Below are positions 40,267 through 49,229 of a stretch of 64,000 nt of DNA, piece after piece. The stretch lies in the NCBI GenBank assembly GCA_050180235.1, contig JBFXEJ010000004.1, positions 1-64,000 of the forward strand. Direction: 5' to 3'. The notes beneath the pieces were generated by a model. That model searched no databases. It saw only the letters and a program-made list of their open reading frames with translations, and was not told the origin of the DNA. The stretch's first letter is position 1; every line of letters begins with the position of its first letter. The DNA comes from JAABRU01 sp050180235. Lineage in GTDB: Bacteria; Desulfobacterota; Desulfobacteria; Desulfobacterales; Desulfococcaceae. A program made the translations under genes and the position numbers.

Positions 40267-41630
40267 TTTATGAAACAATGCTGAAAATATGCTGTTTTTG
40301 TATATTTTTTCTGTTCATCTTTGTTTTTCCGGACAATGTGCAGGGCCGGATTATTAAGGCAGGGCCTTCCAACTATTCCAGATATATTCAAGGCATGAAA
40401 GCAGGAGACAGTCTGTATCTGCGTCCGGGTGTTTATACCGGCGGACTGAAAATAAAAAACAAAAACGGAAAAAAATCCCGGCCCATTGTCATTTCCGGCC
40501 CTGAAAAAGGCAGGCCTGCTGTATTCACAGGGAAACGAGGCAGAAACACAGTCAGTATTGTGAATTCTTCTTATATTGTGATAAAAAATCTGAAAATTGA
40601 CGGGCAGAACATACCTTTCATTGATGCTGTTAAAGCCGGAGATTCATCACGCGGATATGCACATCATATCACACTTGAAAATCTTCATATCACAGGGCAT
40701 GGGGCAGACCGGAATACCTGTGGAATCAGCAGCAAATGCCCTGCCTGGGACTGGGTGATAAGAAGAAATACCATTGAAGCGGCCGGCACAGGGATTTATC
40801 TTGGAAATTCAGATGGATCTCAGCCTTTTGCAAACGGACTTGTTGAATACAATCTGATAGTCAATACCATTGGTTACAATATGCAGATCAAGCATCAGAA
40901 TGAGGGAACACGGACGGTTTCCGGAATGCCGTCAAAGGGCAAAACCGTAATTCGTTACAATGTGTTCAGCAAAGAAAAAAATGCCTCATCCGGTTCTGAT
41001 GCCAGACCCAATCTGCTGGTGGGGAATTTCCCTGCAAGCGGAGATGGTTCCGGAGATCAGTATGAAATTTACGGCAATTTTTTTTACCAGAATCCTTCTG
41101 AAAATCTTTTTCAGGGAACAGGAACCATTGCATTTTACAATAATATATGCGTTAATCATCTGGACGGTGGAGGAATTGTTTTTCAGAAACACAATGGCTT
41201 TTCTCCCCGGAATATCAGCGTATTTTACAATACACTGATTATCCGCGGGGACAAAGGAATAAGGATTTCCGAACCTGATTCCATGTACCGGCAGAGAGTC
41301 ATTGGCAATGCAATTTTTGCAGATACGCCCATTTACGGTGCTTCTGAGGAAAAGGACAATATATTCGACAGATACAGCAATGCGGAAAAATATGTTCACA
41401 GTGCTTTTTCGGCTCCGGGACTGCTTAATCCCTTTCCAATCAAAGGAAAACTGAGTGGAACAGCCGTCGATTCTGATATGTTCAGAGATTTTGGATATTC
41501 CCGTTTGGATTTCAACGGTTCTGTCAGAGATCCCCGGTTCCGAGGTGCATATGCGGGTGAGGGGAAAAATCCGGGCTGGCATCCAGCTCTTTCTGTACGT
41601 CCGGAACTGCGTTTGCAGAGGCAGTTTTAG
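40263..41630 (+). CDS. Secreted right-handed beta-helix protein
   Basis: A 455-residue protein with a signal peptide (MLKICCFCIFFLFIF region, ending about residue 28). A parallel beta-helix follows, from about residue 50 to 380, visible as repeated short strands (SIVNSSYIVIKNLKIDG, HHITLENLHITGHG, WVIRRNTIEAAGTGIYLG, NGLVEYNLIVNTIGYNM). This is the pectate-lyase-like/polysaccharide-lyase fold. It could be a lyase or epimerase for the polymer made here, in the manner of AlgG or AlgX-associated enzymes. No unequivocal catalytic motif was seen. ATGA overlap with the preceding glycosyltransferase gene. Confidence 0.75.
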   Translation: MIYETMLKICCFCIFFLFIFVFPDNVQGRIIKAGPSNYSRYIQGMKAGDSLYLRPGVYTGGLKIKNKNGKKSRPIVISGPEKGRPAVFTGKRGRNTVSIVNSSYIVIKNLKIDGQNIPFIDAVKAGDSSRGYAHHITLENLHITGHGADRNTCGISSKCPAWDWVIRRNTIEAAGTGIYLGNSDGSQPFANGLVEYNLIVNTIGYNMQIKHQNEGTRTVSGMPSKGKTVIRYNVFSKEKNASSGSDARPNLLVGNFPASGDGSGDQYEIYGNFFYQNPSENLFQGTGTIAFYNNICVNHLDGGGIVFQKHNGFSPRNISVFYNTLIIRGDKGIRISEPDSMYRQRVIGNAIFADTPIYGASEEKDNIFDRYSNAEKYVHSAFSAPGLLNPFPIKGKLSGTAVDSDMFRDFGYSRLDFNGSVRDPRFRGAYAGEGKNPGWHPALSVRPELRLQRQF

Positions 41631-41662
41631 CTGTTTTGAACTAAGAGTTTTTTGGAGCATAA

Positions 41663-42883
41663 ATGAAAATTCTTCACATTCTTGATCACAGTCTGCCGCT
41701 GCACAGCGGTTATACCTTCCGCAGTCAGAATATTTTTCTTGCTCAGAGATCAAGGGGATGGGAACCTGTGATTTTGACTTCCCCGAAACATGAGGAAAGC
41801 TGGAAAGGAGAATGGCATTGGCAGGAAGATATAGGAGACTTCACCTATTACCGCAGCGGTGCGGTGGCTTCCGCACCCATTCCTTTTGCCTATGAATCCA
41901 AACTGATGCTTCGGCTTGCCAAACGCATCCGGCAGGTTGCGGATATGGAAAAACCGGATATTCTTCATGCCCATTCACCTGTACTCAATGCCATTCCCGC
42001 ACTTTGGGTCGGACGGCAGATGAAAATTCCGGTTGTGTATGAAATCCGGGCTTTTTGGGAAGATGCGGCTGTGGATCATGGCACATATGCAGAAAATTCA
42101 TGGAAATATCGGCTGACCCGTGCCATTGAAACATGGGTGTGCAAAAAAGCTGATCATGTGGCAATTCTCTGTCACGGCCTGAAAAATGATCTGATTAAAA
42201 GAGGAATTGAGGCAAAAAAAATTACACCGGTTTTCAATGCGGTCAATCCGGAAAATTTTGCTTTGTGTGATCCGGATGAGCAGTTTGTTCAGGAATGGGG
42301 ACTGAAAAACAAAAAAGTGATTGGATTTATCGGTTCCTTTTACCGCTATGAAGGATTGGATCTGCTGGTGGAGGCTTTTTCACAGATCGCAGATCTCCAT
42401 CCGGATGCGGTGCTGCTCCTGATCGGGGGCGGAGAAATGGCAAAGGAACTGAAAGAAAAGGCAAATTTGCTGAATATAGGGGACAAACTGATCATGCCGG
42501 GACGGATCGATCATGAAAAAATCGCGGGTGTGTATGCTTTGATTGACATTCTGGCCTATCCCCGCTATTCCATGCGCCTGACTGAACTGGTTACGCCATT
42601 AAAACCGCTGGAGGCAATGGCAATGGGAAAGGCATTTATTGCAAGTGATGTGGGCGGACATAAGGAACTGATCCGGCATAATCATACCGGTTTTCTTTTT
42701 CCTGCCGGAAATGCCAAGGCCCTTGCTGCGGGACTGGACAGACTTCTCAGGGATGAAACGCTGCGGACAGGGCTTCAGACAGAGGGATTCAGATGGGTGA
42801 GGGAGCATCATACATGGGAGAAAACCACTTCGGTTTATGTTCCGGTATATAAAAATATTCTGGACGGAAAATTTTTGCAGTGA
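41663..42883 (+). CDS. Glycosyltransferase, exosortase A-associated
   Basis: A 406-residue GT4-family enzyme. The N-terminus MKILHILDHSLPLHSGYTFR plus VLTSPKHE is the signature of the exosortase-A-associated group I know as TIGR04063. The donor-site motif TELVTPLKPLEAMAMGKAF and the GGGEMAKEL loop sit in the C-terminal half. TTTTGGAGC precedes ATG. The sulfotransferase gene starts at its last codon (GTGA overlap). Confidence 0.92.
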   Translation: MKILHILDHSLPLHSGYTFRSQNIFLAQRSRGWEPVILTSPKHEESWKGEWHWQEDIGDFTYYRSGAVASAPIPFAYESKLMLRLAKRIRQVADMEKPDILHAHSPVLNAIPALWVGRQMKIPVVYEIRAFWEDAAVDHGTYAENSWKYRLTRAIETWVCKKADHVAILCHGLKNDLIKRGIEAKKITPVFNAVNPENFALCDPDEQFVQEWGLKNKKVIGFIGSFYRYEGLDLLVEAFSQIADLHPDAVLLLIGGGEMAKELKEKANLLNIGDKLIMPGRIDHEKIAGVYALIDILAYPRYSMRLTELVTPLKPLEAMAMGKAFIASDVGGHKELIRHNHTGFLFPAGNAKALAAGLDRLLRDETLRTGLQTEGFRWVREHHTWEKTTSVYVPVYKNILDGKFLQ

Positions 42884-43974
42884 AAATTTTTATGGATGAA
42901 AGCGGATTTTTTCTTATGACAAAAAACATCAGATACAGACTGAGAAGCCTTTTTTTTCAGTTTCTTTCACATGTGTCAGATATTGATGACAGCCGACAGA
43001 TTGCAGTTTCCATGTTCAGAGGTTTGCTGAGCAATGTTCCCCCTTTGGATTATAACATATCTGACTGTCCTGATCTTCCTTATCCTGAAGTCGGAAAAAT
43101 TTCATCAGGGGAAGCACAAGGGGAAAACAGGGCAGTTTTCATCACAGGCCGTTTCCGCAGCGGAAGCACATTGCTATGGAATATTTTCCGCAATATCAGC
43201 GGATGCACCTCATATTATGAACCCCTGAATGAACGGCGGTGGTTTGATCCCGCAGGCAGAGGCAGCCGCGTGGATTCCACACATCTGAATGTCAGCGATT
43301 ACTGGCGGGAATATGAGGGGATGTCGGAACTGGGGCAGTATCACCGTACAGACTGGACATACCGGAATCTGTATATGGATGCAATGTTCTGGGCCCCTGA
43401 AATGAAAGAATATATCAATATACTTATTCAAAAAAGCAGTGGTATACCGGTTCTTCAGTTCAACCGGGTGGATTTCCGTCTTGCATGGCTGAAAAAAAAT
43501 TATCCTTTTGCCAAAATCATTCACATATTCCGTCATCCAAGAGATCAGTGGTGTTCATCTCTGAGAAATCCGGATGCTTTTTCCAGCGAGGGAACAGTAA
43601 GGGATTTTGTGGCATATGACCGTTTTTATCTGCTGCCCTGGGCACGGGATCTGAAGTACCATTTTCCCTTTCTGAATGAAAAATATATCAGTCATCCCTA
43701 CCGTCTCTTTTATTTCATCTGGAAACTTTCTTATATCTCAGCCAGCCGTTATGCAGATTATTCTGTCTGTTTTGAAAATCTTGGACAAAAGCCTGAAAAA
43801 GAGATTCCCAAACTGCTTGATGCAGCCGGGATCGGGAATCCGGATATTGCCAAACTTGCGGCTTTGGTAAAGATGCCCAAACCCGGCAAATGGAAATCAT
43901 ACGCTGATAATGACTGGTTCGCACTGCATGAACATTTCTGCGAAAAGCTGCTGTCAGATTATTTTGCAGGCTGA
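42880..43974 (+). CDS. Sulfotransferase family protein
   Basis: A 364-residue protein. The phosphosulfate-binding P-loop is clear as FITGRFRSGSTLLWN (about residues 86-100), and the 3'-phosphate motif as IIHIFRHPRDQWCSSL (about 213-228). The family transfers sulfate from PAPS to hydroxyl or amino groups, so the polysaccharide may be sulfated. A GTG start at 42880 overlapping the previous stop as GTGA continues the coupling pattern of this locus; ATG 42892 or 42922 would trim non-conserved residues. Confidence 0.82.
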   Translation: MKIFMDESGFFLMTKNIRYRLRSLFFQFLSHVSDIDDSRQIAVSMFRGLLSNVPPLDYNISDCPDLPYPEVGKISSGEAQGENRAVFITGRFRSGSTLLWNIFRNISGCTSYYEPLNERRWFDPAGRGSRVDSTHLNVSDYWREYEGMSELGQYHRTDWTYRNLYMDAMFWAPEMKEYINILIQKSSGIPVLQFNRVDFRLAWLKKNYPFAKIIHIFRHPRDQWCSSLRNPDAFSSEGTVRDFVAYDRFYLLPWARDLKYHFPFLNEKYISHPYRLFYFIWKLSYISASRYADYSVCFENLGQKPEKEIPKLLDAAGIGNPDIAKLAALVKMPKPGKWKSYADNDWFALHEHFCEKLLSDYFAG

Positions 43975-44027
43975 TGTCCGGTTTGCATCAAAGCCGGGAC
44001 ACCACAGCCGGGTGATTATAAAAAAAT

Positions 44028-45575
44028 ATGACGAAAAACTCCAAAATATATGCAAGAAATCTCTTTGCCAACTGGTTCGGACATGGCGCGGACATGCTGA
44101 TAATGTTTTTTCTTTCCCCCTTTGTTGTGGAAAAACTCGGGGCAGTGGAATACGGGATCTGGAGTCTGCTGACAGTTCTGACCGGTTATATGGGCATACT
44201 GGATTTGGGGGTCCGGGCAAGCACAGGGCGTTACATTATCCTTTATCTTGGCAAGGAAGATTATGAAAAAACAGATGAAACCATCAGAAGCGGTCTGGGT
44301 TTTTATTCCATTATCGGCCTGGTTATTCTGCTGATTGGAATCGTACTGGGTCTGTTTTTTCAGGATATTTTTCAAGCTGTTCCCAAAGAATACAATACCA
44401 TTGTAAATATCCTTCTGCCTGTAATGGCCGTTAACGTATGGTTTTCTGCGGTAAGAGCCGTATTTTCAAGTATACTGGTTGCACATGACCGTTTTGATAT
44501 TGCCCGTATTATTGATGTGTCTGTTCTGATATTCCGTGCTGCCGGAACAGTCATTATCCTGATTTGGGGACACGGCATTGCCGGTCTGACCTTTGTTGTG
44601 GTTGCGGCAAATATTCTGGGAATGCTGGCAAACGGCCTGATGTCAAAAAAAATATACAGCCGTTTCCGTTTCTGGCCCTTGTCTATGAAACGGGAAAGAA
44701 TAAGGGAATTGCTGGGATATGGAACATCTGCTTTTATTTCTTCTGTTTCTTTTAAAATTACCGGACAGACGGATATGGTTGTTGTGGGAGCATTTATCAG
44801 TGTCCAGGCTGTAACTGTATATTCGGTTGGGGCAATGATGGTTTTCTATTCAACCACTTTTATCGGTTTGATAGGAAACACCTTTTTCCCACCTGTTCAG
44901 CGTGCGGCAGCCCGAAACGACATGGATGAAGTGCGATGGCTTTTTTTCCGGCAGCTCAGGCTGGGACTGCTGTTCGGACTTCCTTTGTATATCGGTTTCA
45001 TTGTGTACGCTGAACCCTTTATCCGTCTGTGGATGCTCAGTCCCTCATTTCCCGAATCCTCGGTAAAAACAGCGGCACTGGTGATGTTAATACTGTCAGG
45101 GTCCAGGCTGTTTTATCTTTTTACACTGGGATCAAATGAAATTCTGGCAGCTATTGGCTATGTTCATTTCAATGCCGCTCTTGCAGCAACCGAGGCCGTT
45201 GTAAATATAAGTCTTTCCCTGTTTTTTGTGTTATATATGGATTGGGGATTATTGGGTGTTGCCGGAGGAACTCTGGTGTCACGGGCCCTGATCAAAACCG
45301 CGATTCTGCCCTGGTATGCCTGCCGCAAAGCAGGCATGGATTTCAGTAAATTTATTGTTCACATAGGGCTGACAGGCAGTTTTGCAATTGTCCTGTTCTG
45401 GGGAGCATGTATACTGGTGGACAGGTTTATTGGAGATCAGACTTGGAGTCTTTTCTGGCTGCAGGTTTTCACTTCCATCATCTTTTATATCCCAATCGCA
45501 TTTTTTATTCTTCTGCCTGCTGACTACCGTAGGAAGATATTAGACAATCTTACAGGGCATTTGAAGAAGAATTAG
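44028..45575 (+). CDS. Wzx-type polysaccharide flippase
   Basis: A 515-residue integral membrane protein of the MATE/Wzx-like oligosaccharide flippase group, with about 14 hydrophobic segments. N-terminal NLFANWFGHGADMLIMFFLSPFVVEKLGAVEYGIWSLL and the GILDLGVRASTGRYI segment are typical. It moves lipid-linked repeat units across the inner membrane. A candidate terminator hairpin lies 32 bp beyond the stop, followed by an IS1 element, so expression of the second half of the locus may now depend on its own promoter. Confidence 0.92.
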   Translation: MTKNSKIYARNLFANWFGHGADMLIMFFLSPFVVEKLGAVEYGIWSLLTVLTGYMGILDLGVRASTGRYIILYLGKEDYEKTDETIRSGLGFYSIIGLVILLIGIVLGLFFQDIFQAVPKEYNTIVNILLPVMAVNVWFSAVRAVFSSILVAHDRFDIARIIDVSVLIFRAAGTVIILIWGHGIAGLTFVVVAANILGMLANGLMSKKIYSRFRFWPLSMKRERIRELLGYGTSAFISSVSFKITGQTDMVVVGAFISVQAVTVYSVGAMMVFYSTTFIGLIGNTFFPPVQRAAARNDMDEVRWLFFRQLRLGLLFGLPLYIGFIVYAEPFIRLWMLSPSFPESSVKTAALVMLILSGSRLFYLFTLGSNEILAAIGYVHFNAALAATEAVVNISLSLFFVLYMDWGLLGVAGGTLVSRALIKTAILPWYACRKAGMDFSKFIVHIGLTGSFAIVLFWGACILVDRFIGDQTWSLFWLQVFTSIIFYIPIAFFILLPADYRRKILDNLTGHLKKN

Positions 45576-45606
45576 TGGTCTGTATCAAAATAACCTGTTA
45601 TAAACC

Positions 45607-45629
45607 CTGAGGGTTTTGAAAACCCTCAG
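45607..45629. terminator. Perfect hairpin behind the flippase gene
   Basis: CTGAGGGTTTT-G-AAAACCCTCAG has arms of 11 bp with a 1-nt centre, so the real loop is larger. A weak AATTTCC follows. It could stop transcription ahead of the IS1 insertion. Confidence 0.45.
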
Positions 45630-45672
45630 AATTTCCGGACATGAAAATTGGGTGGTGGCCCAAATCCGTTGA

Positions 45673-46146
45673 TTAGGCAGATTCCAAGAATTTGCCCGTT
45701 TTAAAATAATAACGGTTTATATACATTCCGATAACATTGTCATGGATTTTTTCGTTCTTTGAAAAACAGATCGTTTTGCGGTTCAGGCGTTTGATATGTG
45801 TCCTGAAATTGAGGTTTCTCCTTTCGATTTTCCATGTGCTGTCCCTGCCGATAATATGATGCCCGGCCGGAATAAACTTACTGTAACTTTTCCAGTCATC
45901 GGTATGATAATATCTTATCGGAAATACAGATAATTTCTCCATCAGACGGGCACAGCTTTCATCCGTCCGCCTTCCGTTGTGCCATGCGGGAATTACTCCG
46001 GAATCTCTCTCAACTGCGTACCACGTCCATCTCTGATTGCTTTTGTCACCGACAAAACTCCAAAATTCATCGGCTTCCGCATCCGTCCGGATTTCAACAT
46101 CCGGAGAGGGAATCACACCGGGATCGGTCGGAAAATACGGATTCAC
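45673..46146 (-). CDS. insB: IS1 InsB, catalytic part of the transposase
   Basis: 157 residues: DEFWSFVGDKSNQRWTWYAV, the second catalytic block YYHTDDWKSYSKFIP and the terminal KIERRNLNFRTHIKRLNRK/TICFSKNEKIHDNVIGMYI region correspond to the DDE-type catalytic half of IS1 InsAB'. It lies in the -1 frame relative to insA and overlaps it by 4 bp. In IS1 it is made only as an InsA-InsB fusion by ribosomal slippage. Confidence 0.92.
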   Translation of the reverse strand: MNPYFPTDPGVIPSPDVEIRTDAEADEFWSFVGDKSNQRWTWYAVERDSGVIPAWHNGRRTDESCARLMEKLSVFPIRYYHTDDWKSYSKFIPAGHHIIGRDSTWKIERRNLNFRTHIKRLNRKTICFSKNEKIHDNVIGMYINRYYFKTGKFLESA

Positions 46147-46418
46147 TTCCGCCGGAGTTTTTTTTTGAGTTCGGAGATCACAGTGTTTCTTGAAATACTG
46201 AGATTTCTGCTTATATCCCTGACGCCGCTGCTGTTAAGGGTCTGCTTCCCAATCTGCTCTTTGATTCCGGGACGCCGTGCGTTGTAAGAGTAAGCCGTCT
46301 GAAAACTTTTTTTGCATTGATTACAGCGATAACGCTGTGTGCCGTTTTCGCTGTGTCCGTTTTTGACAAGATCGTCTTTGCCGCAGTGAGGGCAGAAAAT
46401 TTTGATATACTGTTTCAT
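46143..46418 (-). CDS. insA: IS1 InsA, DNA-binding repressor and transposase N part
   Basis: A 91-residue protein, exactly the usual InsA length. Zinc finger CPHCGKDDLVKNG...YRCNQCKKSF and helix-turn-helix SGVRDISRNLSISRNTVISEL are present. Near the end an A9C tract (minus strand; T9 at 46158-46166) provides the -1 slippage site that joins it to InsB. Confidence 0.93.
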   Translation of the reverse strand: MKQYIKIFCPHCGKDDLVKNGHSENGTQRYRCNQCKKSFQTAYSYNARRPGIKEQIGKQTLNSSGVRDISRNLSISRNTVISELKKKLRRK

Positions 46419-46716
46419 GAAACATATTATATATGTTCATGAAACAAAAATCAACGGATTTGACCCACTACCGAAAATTGTACAGGTTATTTTTTTACAA
46501 AACTTTTGTGGGCTGGCGGCAGACAGATTCTTTTAAATATTGTGGTGTATGGCATCCTGCCGGACATCTGAAACAGGCCGGATGCCGGTTTCCACGGTAT
46601 GCAAAGAAATATTTTTGACAATTCAGTTAATTGATATGTCTTTTTATTTATCATTTTTTTTGCATTGAAAAACAGGGAAGCGCATCGCAGGCAATCTTAC
46701 TGAAAGGAAAACGGTG

Positions 46717-47895
46717 ATGAAAAAATATCTTGCACTGTCCCAGAAGTATCTGCCTCACAAAGGCGGAGCTTTTATCTGGGTGCATGAACTGTGCAAACGT
46801 CTGCATAACGCGACTGTGCTGACAGAAACAGTGAAGGGCTGTCCGGCACAGGAAATGATTGAAAATGTGGATGTCCGGAGAATCCGTCTGGAACGTCTGG
46901 CTTTTCTCCGGCCTGAATCCCTTGTGATGTATGCAAATCTCATGATTCATACAATCCGTTTCTGTATGCAAAACCGTCCGGATGCAATAATTGCAGCACG
47001 TGTCCTGCCGGAAGGACTGACTGCTGTCATTGCCGGAAGGATTTTTGGCATAAAAAATCTGATACTTGCACACGGGGAGGAAATCACCACATGGGGAACA
47101 GAGACCGAACTCAACAGCCGCAGAAAAATAACAGGTGCTTTCAAACGCCATATCCTGTGGTCGGTATACCGATGGGCGGATCATATTGCTGCAAACAGCG
47201 GTTTTACATGCAGGGAACTTACAGAAGGCGGAATCTGTCCGGAAAAAATCCGGATTGTTCATCCGGGTACGGACCCTGAGCAGTTCAAACCTCTGCCTGA
47301 TAAAAATGCCCTGAAAGCCAAATGGCAGGTGGAAAACAGAAAAGTGCTTCTCACTGTGGGACGTCTGTCCAAACGAAAAGGACAGGATATGGTCATTGCA
47401 GCTATGCCATCCATTCTCAAATCCGTGCCGAAAGCCATCTATCTGATTGGCGGGATTGGTGAATATGAAACCCGTTTGAAAAAACTGGTCAAAGATTCAG
47501 ATTTGTCTTCCCATGTCCGTTTTCTTGGAAAAGTGTCAGATGAATCGCTGCTGGAACTTTACAATATCGCGGACATATTTCTCATGCCCAACCGTATCCT
47601 CACAGGAAACGATGTGGAAGGTTTCGGTATCGTCTTTCTGGAGGCCAATGCCTGTGAAATTCCGGTGATAGGAGGAAATTCAGGCGGAGTGCCTGATGCG
47701 GTTGTCCACGGCCTGACCGGGATTCTGACGCAGGGAGATTCTCCGGAAGAGATTGCCGGGGCTGTGATCCGGCTCCTGGAAAATCCGGCTATGGCCAAAA
47801 AAATGGGGCAGGAAGGCAGAAAAAGAGTGTGCAGGGAACTTACCTGGAATCACAATGCTGAAAATATAAGAACCATTCTGGAATCCAAAATATAA
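46717..47895 (+). CDS. GT4-family glycosyltransferase
   Basis: A 392-residue GT-B enzyme. The acceptor-side N-terminus (YLPHKGGAFIWVHELCKRL) and the C-terminal donor site GNDVEGFGIVFLEANACEIPVIGGNSGGVPDAV are clear, with the E-x7-E type glutamate pair in VEGFGIVFLE. GAAAGGA lies eight bases before ATG 46717 (GTG 46714 is also possible). First gene after the IS1 insertion; 46481-46716 shows no promoter I can support. The stop shares one base with the next start (TAATG). Confidence 0.92.
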   Translation: MKKYLALSQKYLPHKGGAFIWVHELCKRLHNATVLTETVKGCPAQEMIENVDVRRIRLERLAFLRPESLVMYANLMIHTIRFCMQNRPDAIIAARVLPEGLTAVIAGRIFGIKNLILAHGEEITTWGTETELNSRRKITGAFKRHILWSVYRWADHIAANSGFTCRELTEGGICPEKIRIVHPGTDPEQFKPLPDKNALKAKWQVENRKVLLTVGRLSKRKGQDMVIAAMPSILKSVPKAIYLIGGIGEYETRLKKLVKDSDLSSHVRFLGKVSDESLLELYNIADIFLMPNRILTGNDVEGFGIVFLEANACEIPVIGGNSGGVPDAVVHGLTGILTQGDSPEEIAGAVIRLLENPAMAKKMGQEGRKRVCRELTWNHNAENIRTILESKI

Positions 47896-49229
47896 TGCCT
47901 GTCAAAGCCCTTGCATTGCTGATTGTGTTTGTCTTTTTCTGCGGTGGTGCGCTGTATCATCCCATGGTCGGTGTGGTTGCTTATCTTTTGCATTACAACA
48001 CAGCTCCTGAAAAACAGTGGTGGGGAAAGCCTCTGGCCCTGCTGGGTATCCGCTTTGCTGTCATGCTTAGCCTGATGACATTCATAGGTGCTGTGCGGAA
48101 CAGAGACAAACTGCGCTATGGTCAGGACTTCCTGACAGACCAGGAATGGCTCTGCATAATATTTGTCCTGATGATATGGTCTTCCACCATAACCGGGGCC
48201 TTTGGTCAGATTACAGATCGTACAGTTGATCCGCCCCATATAAAAATGACAAAGCAGCTTGTTTCCGCTTTTCTGTTCACACATATTATTACAACTGTCA
48301 AAAGAGTGAATGTTCTTTTCTGGACCATTTCCATTGCCACTTTTTTTGTGGGATATATGGCCTATGATGCCCCAAGCTGGTTGTATATCAGTGGAAGACT
48401 TGACGGTGTTGGCGGATCGGATTTCAATGAAGCAAACCGTCTGTCAGGCCATTTTGCCTTATGTTTGCCTTTTATTGCGGTTCAGTTTGTGCGCAGCGGC
48501 TGGAAGGGGAAAGCTGTTGCCGCTGTATGCGGAGCCTTTACCGTCAATGGAATGGTGCTGACCCAAAGCAGGGGAGGTTTTCTTGCTTTGGCAGTGGCCG
48601 GATTTCTGGGCCTGTTTGTTGCACATAAACAGATTCGCAAAGCATATTTTCTGTATATAATGCTGGGACTGATCGGAGCCTCTTTTGTTGTCAGTGAGCA
48701 GTTTCTTGACAGAATGCAGTCAATCACTGCCGAAGAGGACGAGCGGGATGATTCCGCCCAAAGCCGGATTTATATCTGGCAGGCTTCCACCAGAATGTTC
48801 ATGGATTATCCCTTTGGCGTTGGAGCCGGAAATTTTGCAGATGCCATTGTTCCATATATTCCTGAATATGGCAAAAGAAAAGATGCCCATAATATGTATG
48901 TTCTGTGTTATTCGGAACTGGGCATTCAGGGCGCAGTGCTGTATGTTATTATCATTTTTTCAACACTGCTGCTTTACAGGAAGATTGGCAGGGAAATAGA
49001 GAAACTGCCGCCGGAAACCAGACAGGATATGATCTGGTTCCGTTTCGGCACCATCCTGAGTTTTATCTCTTCCATGTGGGGCGGTATCACCATTGGCAAA
49101 CTGTATGCGGAAAACACCAACTGGCTGATTTTTGTCTTTCCGGTATGCCTGTGGCGCGCTGTCCAGAATGCGAAAGAGGATGCGGAAAACGCGAAAAACA
49201 GTGAAATCTCCCATGCTGAAAAAACATAA
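47895..49229 (+). CDS. O-antigen ligase-like/O-glycosylation ligase, exosortase-associated
   Basis: A 444-residue multi-pass membrane protein of the Wzy/WaaL/PglL class. The start MPVKALALLIVFVFFCGGAL followed by MVGVVAYLLHY is that of the exosortase-A-associated putative O-glycosylation ligase. The large periplasmic loop with GVGAGNFADAIVPYIPEYGKRKDAHNMYV carries the catalytic histidine-type H-N motif of the superfamily. It may polymerise repeat units or transfer glycan to sorted PEP-CTERM proteins. Coupled to the neighbours by 1-bp and 17-bp overlaps. Confidence 0.9.
   Translation: MPVKALALLIVFVFFCGGALYHPMVGVVAYLLHYNTAPEKQWWGKPLALLGIRFAVMLSLMTFIGAVRNRDKLRYGQDFLTDQEWLCIIFVLMIWSSTITGAFGQITDRTVDPPHIKMTKQLVSAFLFTHIITTVKRVNVLFWTISIATFFVGYMAYDAPSWLYISGRLDGVGGSDFNEANRLSGHFALCLPFIAVQFVRSGWKGKAVAAVCGAFTVNGMVLTQSRGGFLALAVAGFLGLFVAHKQIRKAYFLYIMLGLIGASFVVSEQFLDRMQSITAEEDERDDSAQSRIYIWQASTRMFMDYPFGVGAGNFADAIVPYIPEYGKRKDAHNMYVLCYSELGIQGAVLYVIIIFSTLLLYRKIGREIEKLPPETRQDMIWFRFGTILSFISSMWGGITIGKLYAENTNWLIFVFPVCLWRAVQNAKEDAENAKNSEISHAEKT

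Larger units (their letters stand above)
45651..46472 (-). mobile_element. Complete IS1-family element, 822 bp, with 8-bp target duplication
   Basis: Inverted ends GGTGGTGGCCCAAATCCGTT (45651) and GGTAGTGGGTCAAATCCGTT (complement of the right end, 46472) enclose insA and insB on the minus strand. The octamer GAAAATTG occurs directly on both sides (45643-45650 and 46473-46480), a perfect target duplication. Both frames are intact with a -1 offset and an A9C slippery tract, so the copy is probably functional. Confidence 0.95.
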
